Shown here in pieces: positions 58,099 to 64,000 of a stretch of 64,000 bases of DNA. Under the pieces are notes generated by a model, which was not told the origin of the DNA, made no database searches, and was given only the letters and a program-made list of their open reading frames with translations. Source of the stretch: Deinococcus psychrotolerans (GTDB lineage Bacteria > Deinococcota > Deinococci > Deinococcales > Deinococcaceae). Numbering within the stretch: the stretch's first letter is position 1; each line of letters begins with the position of its first letter. The stretch is from the NCBI RefSeq assembly GCF_003860465.1, contig NZ_CP034183.1:2116001-2180000 (forward strand). Direction: 5' to 3'. A program made the position numbers and the translations under genes.

Positions 58099-59049
58099 AT
58101 GAGCGATCAGCACCAACCCGAAGGCGAGCAGCAAGACACCATCAACGCGGCTGCCGTAGAAGAGCAGACCGAGCACACTGAGCAGCAAGAGGCTCCCGCC
58201 GCTGTGCAGAGCATTTTGCCCCACCTCGAAGGTGAGGAAATTGACGAGGACGCTGAACTAGACGCTGAAGAAGCAGAAGGCGAAGACGGTGAGGACAGCG
58301 AGGACGACGAAGAATTTATCGACGCCGGACAACTGTTCTCGATGCTCAACAAGTTGCAAGAAACGCTTGACGAGCAGGGCAAAGAAATCCGTGGCCTGCG
58401 CCGCGAAATGCGCGAACTGCGCGAAAGTCAGGGCGCGGGTGCAGGTGCGGGCCGCGAGAATACCGAACGCGGCAGCTTTAAGCCCCGCGAAGACCGTGGC
58501 AACGACAGAGGCGGTGAGCGCAGCAGCGGCGGCTATCAGGGCAACCGCGAAGGCGGCTTCCGCCCCCGTGAAGACCGTGGCAACGACAGAGGCGGCGAGC
58601 GGAGCAGCGGCGGCTATCAGGGCAACCGTGAAGGTGGCTTCCGTCCCCGTGAAGACCGCGGCGAGCGCAGCGGTGGCGGCGGCGGTTATCAGGGCAGCCG
58701 TGAAGGCGGCTTCCGTCCCCGCGAAGACCGTGGCAACGACAGAGGCGGCGAGCGGAGCAGCGGCGGCTATCAGGGCAACCGCGAAGGCGGCTTCAAACCC
58801 CGTGAAGACCGTGGCGAGCGCAGCGGTGGCAGCGGCGGATACCAAGGCGGCGGCGACCGTGGTGGATTCAAGCCCCGCGAGAGCAGCAGCGGCGGCTATC
58901 AGGGCAACCGTGAAGGCGGCAGCTATCAAGGCGACCGCAGCGCCCCCCGCCGCGAAACGGGCAGTGGCGGCAGCTCAGACAGCGACTCTCGCCCACGTGC
59001 CCGGCGCGATATGGGCTGGGGTGGCTCGGGCCGCCGCGACGACAAGTAA
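58099..59049 (+). CDS. RGG-repeat, acidic-coiled-coil protein
   Basis: 316 aa in three parts: an E/D-rich acidic stretch (about 35-75), a helical coiled-coil segment (LFSMLNKLQETLDEQGKEI) near 75-115, and a C-terminal tail of tandem R/G/E/D/S repeats (about 127-315) such as GGFRPREDRGNDRGG and RSSGGYQGNREGG. RGG repeats bind RNA and can drive condensates. AAAGACC precedes the ATG weakly. No catalytic domain. Confidence 0.82.
   Translation: MSDQHQPEGEQQDTINAAAVEEQTEHTEQQEAPAAVQSILPHLEGEEIDEDAELDAEEAEGEDGEDSEDDEEFIDAGQLFSMLNKLQETLDEQGKEIRGLRREMRELRESQGAGAGAGRENTERGSFKPREDRGNDRGGERSSGGYQGNREGGFRPREDRGNDRGGERSSGGYQGNREGGFRPREDRGERSGGGGGYQGSREGGFRPREDRGNDRGGERSSGGYQGNREGGFKPREDRGERSGGSGGYQGGGDRGGFKPRESSSGGYQGNREGGSYQGDRSAPRRETGSGGSSDSDSRPRARRDMGWGGSGRRDDK
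58482..58880 (+). repeat. In-frame 81-bp tandem repeats in the RGG gene
   Basis: About five near-identical copies of an 81-bp unit (27 codons); the third and fifth copies are shorter. Silent differences between copies suggest the array is older than a simple recent slippage. Confidence 0.75.
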
Positions 59050-59068
59050 AGTTAAGAGAAGTACGAAA

Positions 59069-59093
59069 GGCCGGAGCAATCCGGTCTTTTTTT
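59069..59093 (+). terminator. Intrinsic terminator of the RGG-repeat gene
   Basis: GGCCGG, loop agcaat, CCGGTC, then seven T residues, 19 bp past the stop codon. Confidence 0.85.
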
Positions 59094-59255
59094 GGCCCGC
59101 GTTTCGCCGCTGCTGTTTCCTCAACACCACTCAACCTCTTGCCAACCAAAGTTGAAGCGCGGCGGCTATGCCTGACAATTCAGGTCAGTTGAACGACGAC
59201 ACCGACACTGAGCTGGAACCACCGACAGTTCTCAAGCCTGAGCTAAGCTGAGCGC

Positions 59256-60914
59256 ATGACCCTACAACCAGTCGATGTGATCGTGGTGGGCGCGGGCCTC
59301 GCAGGGCTGGTGGCTGCCGCCGAAGTCGCCGACGCGGGCAAAACTGTCCTGCTGCTCGACCAAGAAGGTGAGCAAAGCCTCGGCGGTCAAGCCTTCTGGT
59401 CGTTGGGCGGCCTTTTTTTGGTGGACTCGCCGGAGCAGCGTCGCCTCGGCATCCGTGATTCGCACGAGCTGGCCAGCCAAGATTGGCTCAACACGGCGGG
59501 CTTTGACCGGCCCGAGGATCACTGGCCGCGTCAGTGGGCGCAGGCGTATCTGGCGTTCGCGGCGGGCGAGAAACGCAGTTGGCTGAGATCTCAAGGCGTT
59601 CAGTTTTTTCCGGCGGTGGGCTGGGCCGAGCGCGGTGGACAGGGCGCAGGCGGCCCTGGCAACAGCGTGCCGAGATTTCATATCGTCTGGGGCAGCGGGC
59701 CGGGCATTGTTGAGCCGTTCGAGCGGCGGGTGCGCCAGCACGTTCAGGCGGGGCGTATCCAGTTTGCTTTTCGCCACCGGGTACGCGGCCTGACCCTCTC
59801 GGCGGGGCGGGTGGTGGGTGTTCACGGCGAGGTGCTGGAACTCTCGCAAGTGGCGCGGGGCGAGCGCAGCTCAAGGGTGGTGGCGGGCGAGTTCGACTTG
59901 ACGGCGGGGGCGACCATTCTCACGTCCGGGGGCATTGGCGGCAACCCCGAACTGGTGCGGCAAAACTGGCCTACCGAGCGCCTCGGCCCCGCGCCCGCCT
60001 TTATGATCACAGGTGTTCCGGCACACGTGGACGGCCAGATGCAACTCGCCGCCCAAACTGCTGGAGCCAGCTTGATCAACCCTGACCGGATGTGGCACTA
60101 CACCGAGGGGATTCGCAACTGGAATCCGATTTGGCCGGGTCACGGCATTCGGGTCTTGCCGGGGCCGAGCAGCCTGTGGCTCGATCCCAGCGGGCGGCGG
60201 CTGCCCTTTCCCCATTATCCCGGCTTCGACACGCTCGGCACCTTGCAGCACATCACCCAAAATGGCTATCCCTACACCTGGTTTCTCCTCAACCGGGCCA
60301 TCATCAAAAAGGAATTTAGCTTGTCGGGCAGCGAGCAAAACCCGGACTGGACAAACCGCGATATCGGCTTGTCGCTGAAACGGGCAGGCCGTAACGTGCA
60401 GGGGCCGGTGCAAGCGTTCATGGATCATGGAGCCGACTTCGTGGTGCGTTCCAACTTGCCCGATCTGGTGCGCGGCATGAACGAGCTGATCGGCAACGGG
60501 GCCGTGAGTTACGAAACGGTAGAGCGAGAAGTCCGTGAGCGCGACCTCCAAACCCACAACGACGTGGGGAAAGACATCCAACTGGCCCTGGTTCGGTCGG
60601 CCCGCGCCCTGCTCAGTGAACGTCTGACGCGGGTGGTGAGGCCCGCTCCAATTCTTAACCCGGCGGACGGGCCGCTGATTGCCGTCAAGATGAACATCCT
60701 GACCCGCAAAACTTTGGGGGGACTGGAAACCGATTTGCAAGCCAGGGTTTTGGCTCCCGGCGGCGCGGTGATGCCGGGCCTCTACGCGGCGGGCGAGGTG
60801 GCGGGTTTCGGCGGCGGCGGCGTTCACGGTTACCGCGCTCTGGAGGGCACTTTTTTGGGTGGCTGCCTGTTCAGCGGGCGGGTGGCCGGGCGCTCGGCGG
60901 CGCAGGAGATTTGA
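59256..60914 (+). CDS. FAD-binding dehydrogenase (KstD/fumarate-reductase fold)
   Basis: 552 aa. N-terminal FAD motif VGAGLAGLVAAAEVADAGKTVLLL. GGQAFWSLGGLFLV and a late GLYAAGEVAGFGGGGVHGYRALEGT (core GEVAGFGGGG) fit the 3-ketosteroid-delta1-dehydrogenase/fumarate reductase superfamily. Its real substrate is unknown; such genes are often just annotated as FAD-binding dehydrogenase. TAAGCT 6 nt upstream of the ATG gives a leaderless start. Convergent with the GIY-YIG gene. Confidence 0.87.
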   Translation: MTLQPVDVIVVGAGLAGLVAAAEVADAGKTVLLLDQEGEQSLGGQAFWSLGGLFLVDSPEQRRLGIRDSHELASQDWLNTAGFDRPEDHWPRQWAQAYLAFAAGEKRSWLRSQGVQFFPAVGWAERGGQGAGGPGNSVPRFHIVWGSGPGIVEPFERRVRQHVQAGRIQFAFRHRVRGLTLSAGRVVGVHGEVLELSQVARGERSSRVVAGEFDLTAGATILTSGGIGGNPELVRQNWPTERLGPAPAFMITGVPAHVDGQMQLAAQTAGASLINPDRMWHYTEGIRNWNPIWPGHGIRVLPGPSSLWLDPSGRRLPFPHYPGFDTLGTLQHITQNGYPYTWFLLNRAIIKKEFSLSGSEQNPDWTNRDIGLSLKRAGRNVQGPVQAFMDHGADFVVRSNLPDLVRGMNELIGNGAVSYETVEREVRERDLQTHNDVGKDIQLALVRSARALLSERLTRVVRPAPILNPADGPLIAVKMNILTRKTLGGLETDLQARVLAPGGAVMPGLYAAGEVAGFGGGGVHGYRALEGTFLGGCLFSGRVAGRSAAQEI

Positions 60915-60945
60915 GGTAGGGGAGAAAGAGCCGTTCATGCGGTGA

Positions 60946-60976
60946 GCTCCGACGCCGCGCCGCGCCGGGTCGGAGC
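60946..60976. repeat. Intergenic hairpin between convergent genes
   Basis: GCTCCGAC and GTCGGAGC, perfect 8 bp, with a 15-nt G/C-only loop. No T-run. Possible bidirectional 3' structure. Confidence 0.4.
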
Positions 60977-61054
60977 CGAAAACCCAGCATCGGCAAAACT
61001 GGTAGCGAGACATCTGCCAGGGTCAGGAGAATCTGAACCCACACCAACACGTTT

Positions 61055-61411
61055 TCAGCGCAGGCCTCTGGCGTTTCTGGGTCTGGGCTCAAGGCTCAGG
61101 CGCTCGCGGTGCAGGGATTCGAGTTCGGTCAGTTCGTCACTGTAATCATGATCGGCTGGCTTGCTGGGATCGTAGGCGAGTTCATCCAGCACCTCGAGCT
61201 CGAAGGCGTCCGGGCCGCTCGCTGTCCAGCGCCGCTGAATATCCTTGTCTGGATACACGCCGGCGTCAAGCTGAAAGCGCACACGGTTGACGCCGCCTTC
61301 CACATGAGGGCTGAGATCCAGCAATGTCAGGTCGGAAGCTGGGCAGCGCAGCACATAGACACCCATTCTGGGCGTGAAGTTCTTGTAAACGCGGGGCTGA
61401 GTCTGGGTCAT
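61055..61411 (-). CDS. GIY-YIG-like protein, degenerate
   Basis: 118 aa. MGVYVLRC corresponds to the GIY strand, RVRFQLDAGVYPDKDIQRRW to the following helix with the conserved Arg, and FELEVLDEL to the Glu strand of a GIY-YIG nuclease, but the YIG half (usually VYVGSS) reads TLLDLSP, so the active site looks lost. Start at ATG 61411 (GGAG upstream); GTG 61429 is an alternative. Confidence 0.7.
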   Translation of the reverse strand: MTQTQPRVYKNFTPRMGVYVLRCPASDLTLLDLSPHVEGGVNRVRFQLDAGVYPDKDIQRRWTASGPDAFELEVLDELAYDPSKPADHDYSDELTELESLHRERLSLEPRPRNARGLR

Positions 61412-61447
61412 ACTGGTCGCTCCACTCACTTTTAAGTGATCAGGGGT

Positions 61448-62734
61448 TCAGGTCGTCAGGCCCTCAATGGCCCACTCACCGCCGCGCATCAGCGTCACGC
61501 GGCTGCCGTCTGGGTTGACGCCGTCCACATTCATGCTGGGGGTGCCGATCATCCAGTCTTCGTGAATCAGCGAGTCGTTGCCGCCGCTCTGGGCCGGGTC
61601 TTGGCTGAAGGTAAAAGGGTAAGCGCGGCCCAGCGCGATGTGCGAGGCGGCATTTTCGTCAAAGAGGGTGTTGTAAAAAAGCCGCCCAGTCTGCGCGACC
61701 GGAGCGCTGGCTGCCACCAATGCCACTTCTCCGATGTGCCGCGCACCCTCGTCGGTGTCGAGCAGCTTGAGGAAAGTCGCCTCGCCGCTGCGGGCGCTGG
61801 CCTCCACCACCTTGCCGCCTTCAAAGCGCACCCTGATGCCCTCCACCGTCTCGCCCCTTACGAGGAGCGGCTTGCTGGCTACCGCCACGCCGTCCACCCG
61901 GTCTCGGTGCGGCGCGGTGAACACTTCGTCCGTGGGCATGTTTGGCACGATTTTCACGCCCGCCTTGGTGTGGTCTTCCACGCCCGCCCAGAGGTGGCCG
62001 TCTGCCAGTCCCACCGTCAGGTCGGTTTCGCCGTGCGGATCGGCAAAATGCAGCGACGCGAAGTGCTGGGTATTCAGAAAGTCGCGCACCTTGCCCAGCC
62101 GGACGATGTGGGCTTGCCACGCCGCCACCGGATCAGGCGTATCGGCCCGCGTCACCTTGAAAATGTCGCGCCAGAGAGCCGAAACTGCTTCTTCTGGCGC
62201 AAGTTCGGGGTAGACCTTGATGGCCCAGCTCGGAATGCTGATCGCCCCGATGCACCACGCCGCCTCGAACCCCATCATTTTTTGACTGACTGGGCGCATG
62301 ACGGCGGCCCGTAGCGTGGCCGTTTTGGCCAGCCGTTCGGGATCGGCCCCGGCCATCAGATCAGGGTCGCTGCCGTCCAGCGTCAGGAAGGAATAGCCGT
62401 CTTCGATCATCCTGAGGGCTTCGTCGGGGAGCCACGCCGGAACATACTCGATGGCCGCGTCGGGAGCGGCGTCCATCTTGAGGCGGGCAAGTTGCTCGTC
62501 AACGTAACGCACCACCACGTTCAGCGCTCCGGCTCGGTAGGCGCTGCGAGCCACCAGCCGGGCCAGCTCAGCCGCTTCCAGCGGTGCATTGACCAGCAGT
62601 TTGCCGCCCGGTTGCAGGTTGACGCCTACCTTGACCAGCAGTTCGGCGTAGCCCGCGAGGAGGCGTTGGAAGTCGGCGGCGCTGGAATCTGGGGCGATGC
62701 TGGAATCTGGGTGAGAGGAAGTCATGCCGCTCAT
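61448..62734 (-). CDS. M29 aminopeptidase (AmpS/PepS type)
   Basis: 428 aa. Signature residues for the two-metal site appear in VRFEGGKVVEASA, DEGARHIGEVALV and SHIALGRAYPF; the C-terminal IHEDWMIGTPSMNVDG also matches. Cleaves N-terminal residues from peptides in the cytoplasm. ATG at 62734 is 7 nt after GGAGG. It starts 1 bp past the ArsR-DUF2087 stop and so belongs to that operon. Confidence 0.92.
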   Translation of the reverse strand: MSGMTSSHPDSSIAPDSSAADFQRLLAGYAELLVKVGVNLQPGGKLLVNAPLEAAELARLVARSAYRAGALNVVVRYVDEQLARLKMDAAPDAAIEYVPAWLPDEALRMIEDGYSFLTLDGSDPDLMAGADPERLAKTATLRAAVMRPVSQKMMGFEAAWCIGAISIPSWAIKVYPELAPEEAVSALWRDIFKVTRADTPDPVAAWQAHIVRLGKVRDFLNTQHFASLHFADPHGETDLTVGLADGHLWAGVEDHTKAGVKIVPNMPTDEVFTAPHRDRVDGVAVASKPLLVRGETVEGIRVRFEGGKVVEASARSGEATFLKLLDTDEGARHIGEVALVAASAPVAQTGRLFYNTLFDENAASHIALGRAYPFTFSQDPAQSGGNDSLIHEDWMIGTPSMNVDGVNPDGSRVTLMRGGEWAIEGLTT

Positions 62735-62735
62735 G

Positions 62736-63323
62736 CTACGCCTCCTGCGCAAGTGGGTTGACTGCCGCTTGTTCAGCGGGTCGCCAGTACACACCGCTGC
62801 CGCGCTCCAACAGTCCGCGCATGATCAGTTCACGGCGCAAGGTGAAAAAGTCAGGGTGATACGTGCCCAAAAGTTCGTTGACTTCGCGCTCCGGGTACTC
62901 GCGGCCCACTTCAAATTCGTTGACCAGCACTTCTAAAATGACGTCCCGCTTTTTGCGCTGAGCAGGAATGGCGCTGAGCTTGCCACCTTTGAGGAACGTC
63001 TGAATGACTTTGGCGCGGTAGCGCTCGGCTTCGGTTTGGTAAGGAGGTTGCTTGGCTTCGGCCCGCACCAGTTGCGTCAGCGTGGGCGCGAAGGCGGCTT
63101 GGTGCGCCCGGTAAAAGCGGTGGTGGCCCGACTGCTCCGCCGTGACCAGTCCGGCGTCGTCGAGCTGCGTGAGGTGGTGGCTGACCGTGGCCGCCGACAA
63201 ATTCAGCAGCTTGCACAACTCTTCGCCGCTTCGGGCGCGTTCCCAAGTCAGCCGAACCAAAAGCACGCGGGCCGGATGCGACAGCGCTTTGAAGAAGTCG
63301 GCGGCGTCTTGGACGCTATTCAC
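62736..63323 (-). CDS. ArsR-type regulator with DUF2087 domain
   Basis: 195 aa. Residues 1-85: winged helix (LSHPARVLLVRL, LSAATVSHHLTQLDDAGLV), ArsR class. From about residue 105: DUF2087 (KGGKLSAIPAQRKKRDVILEVL and FTLRRELIMRGLLERG), a domain found joined to regulators, sensing role unknown. No metal-binding cysteine pair of SmtB type is visible. It overlaps the 76-aa gene by 4 nt. Confidence 0.9.
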   Translation of the reverse strand: MNSVQDAADFFKALSHPARVLLVRLTWERARSGEELCKLLNLSAATVSHHLTQLDDAGLVTAEQSGHHRFYRAHQAAFAPTLTQLVRAEAKQPPYQTEAERYRAKVIQTFLKGGKLSAIPAQRKKRDVILEVLVNEFEVGREYPEREVNELLGTYHPDFFTLRRELIMRGLLERGSGVYWRPAEQAAVNPLAQEA

Positions 63324-63550
63324 GGCGCTGCCCGGCGAATTTTGAGGTGTTGGCGCTCCACCACTTTGAAGCCTGCGCGGTGAATGTTCAGCGCGGCCCG
63401 AAGCGTATCCAAGCGCACCCGCGCTTTGGTGGCGCTCAGGGCTTCGCCTTCCGCTTGGGCCAGCGCCAGATCACGCTCGGCGTTGCCGATCAAGCGGCTG
63501 AGTGTGCTTTCAAAAAATTGGGCCGGGTCGGTGAAGATCTGTTCGCTCAT
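63320..63550 (-). CDS. Small hypothetical protein heading the ArsR operon
   Basis: 76 aa, helical, no cysteine; AERDLALAQAEGEALSATKA suggests a helix-turn-helix hairpin. AGAGGAA before the ATG. First gene of a three-gene operon with the ArsR regulator and M29 aminopeptidase; not recognised. Confidence 0.7.
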   Translation of the reverse strand: MSEQIFTDPAQFFESTLSRLIGNAERDLALAQAEGEALSATKARVRLDTLRAALNIHRAGFKVVERQHLKIRRAAP

Positions 63551-63575
63551 TTCGCTATTCCTCTAAATGAGCTTA

Positions 63576-63591
63576 CTTTGTTTTGACAAAG
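63576..63591. promoter_or_regulatory. Palindromic operator candidate of the ArsR operon
   Basis: CTTTGT-tttg-ACAAAG, perfect 6-bp arms, 26 bp upstream of the first start codon. On the minus strand it overlaps a TTGTCA that could be the -35 box, so a bound repressor would block RNA polymerase. Confidence 0.55.
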
Positions 63592-63642
63592 ACCGAAATA
63601 AGCGTGGTGGCCTAGAGCGCCTTTTACTGCCTGCTTACACCC

Positions 63643-64000
63643 TCAAACGCTGTCCACTTGCCGCAGTCGTACCCGCGTGATTCTGAGTCCTTCCACCGCT
63701 TCGGCGGTCAAGTCCACGTTCTGTACGTGTACCGTGATGCCGGCGGGCGGCAAGGTGCCGTAAGCGGCCAGCACCAAACCCGCCACCGTGTTGGCGTCGT
63801 CGGACACCAGCTTGAAGCCGAGGTCGTCGCGCAGCTCCGAGAGCGTCACTTCGCCGTCCAAGCTGTACGAGCCGTCGGGGTTGTGGATGATGCGTGGGTC
63901 GTCTTCATCCAGTTCGATCACGTCTTCGATCAGGTCGTCCATCGTGACAAAGCCCAGTGTGCCGCCGTATTCGTCGACCACCAAAGCGGCGTGAACCCGC
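63643..64000 (-). CDS. CNNM/CorC-type transporter-associated protein, C-terminal part
   Basis: The last 119 residues: end of a CBS pair (LVVDEYGGTLGFVTMDDLIEDVI) followed by the CorC_HlyC domain (DGEVTLSELRDDLGFKL, VAGLVLAAYGTLPPAG). Such proteins (hemolysin-family, CorC/TlyC) take part in Mg2+/Co2+ efflux. The N-terminus and membrane part lie beyond the window. Confidence 0.88.
   Translation of the reverse strand, partial: RVHAALVVDEYGGTLGFVTMDDLIEDVIELDEDDPRIIHNPDGSYSLDGEVTLSELRDDLGFKLVSDDANTVAGLVLAAYGTLPPAGITVHVQNVDLTAEAVEGLRITRVRLRQVDSV

Noticed and set aside
58482..58880. CRISPR-like spacing of repeats
   Set aside because: The units are contiguous 81-bp coding repeats with no unique spacers and no cas genes nearby.
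58289..59155. Second plus-strand frame and a minus-strand frame (58258-58929) across the RGG repeats
   Set aside because: Both are low-complexity A/V/T-rich products of the 81-bp repeat read in other frames. The chosen frame has the start, the terminator and a coherent domain layout.

Overview
This 64 kb window is a stretch of high-GC bacterial chromosome that I attribute to the genus Deinococcus. The basis is the proteins I recognise (leishmanolysin-type metalloprotease, RGG-repeat protein, divergent PlsY, fused NitT/TauT ABC protein, several Deinococcus-type orphan proteins) and a recurrent TAnnnT element 5-8 nt upstream of many start codons, the signature of leaderless mRNAs described in Deinococcus. 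Genes are dense, often overlapping by 4 nt (ATGA/GTGA), and mixed between strands. I see no rRNA, CRISPR array, phage or intact insertion sequence, so this looks like core chromosome with a few lineage-specific insertions.

Layout. 1-3.4 kb: partial DUF4384/PEGA exported protein, tRNA-Gln, DEAD-box RNA helicase with an RGG-rich tail, tRNA-Trp. 3.4-10 kb: MBL hydrolase, P-loop kinase-like protein, PhoB/PhoR-like two-component pair followed by phoU, a DMT transporter and a fused ABC ATPase-permease. 10-18.7 kb: small exported protein, tRNA-Leu, truA, a LysM/M23 peptidase, lipB-lipA, an AT-rich DUF3592 gene, a chloramphenicol-phosphotransferase-like protein, a flavin monooxygenase and a leishmanolysin-like protease. 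18.9-24.5 kb: an amino-sugar or cell-wall recycling cluster (RpiR/MurR-type regulator, sugar-binding protein, two permeases, NagZ-like GH3) with no ATPase of its own. 24.5-30.4 kb, minus strand: subtilisin lipoprotein, trmL-ispF, a DEDDh exonuclease, DUF2239, an LRV-repeat protein and a Ca2+/H+ exchanger. 30.5-36.1 kb: an M16 pair (inactive plus active subunit), a thioredoxin-fold protein, an orphan solute-binding protein, an LCP protein and a GNAT.

36.1-48.6 kb is a large minus-strand cytochrome c maturation region: plsY, a TPR membrane protein, a thioredoxin-fold protein, ccdA, ccmA, ccmB, then (after an oppositely oriented lipoprotein gene) ccmC, ccmD, ccmE, ccmF, ccmG, ccmH, a CcmI-like TPR/cytochrome c fusion and a Rieske protein. 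Together these genes would export and attach haem, reduce apocytochrome thiols and supply electron-transfer partners. The 37-aa ccmD was found by reading the overlap between ccmC and ccmE.

48.6-64 kb: an unrecognised Deinococcus-type protein behind a tandem dyad-repeat promoter region, a second orphan solute-binding protein, acetyltransferase, M3 and M20 peptidases, a MazG-like protein, a candidate structured RNA with a tRNA-like T-arm and an intrinsic terminator, a HAD hydrolase, the RGG-repeat protein, a KstD-like flavoprotein, a degenerate GIY-YIG protein, an ArsR-DUF2087/M29 aminopeptidase operon with a palindromic operator candidate, and the C-terminal part of a CorC/CNNM-type protein running off the window.
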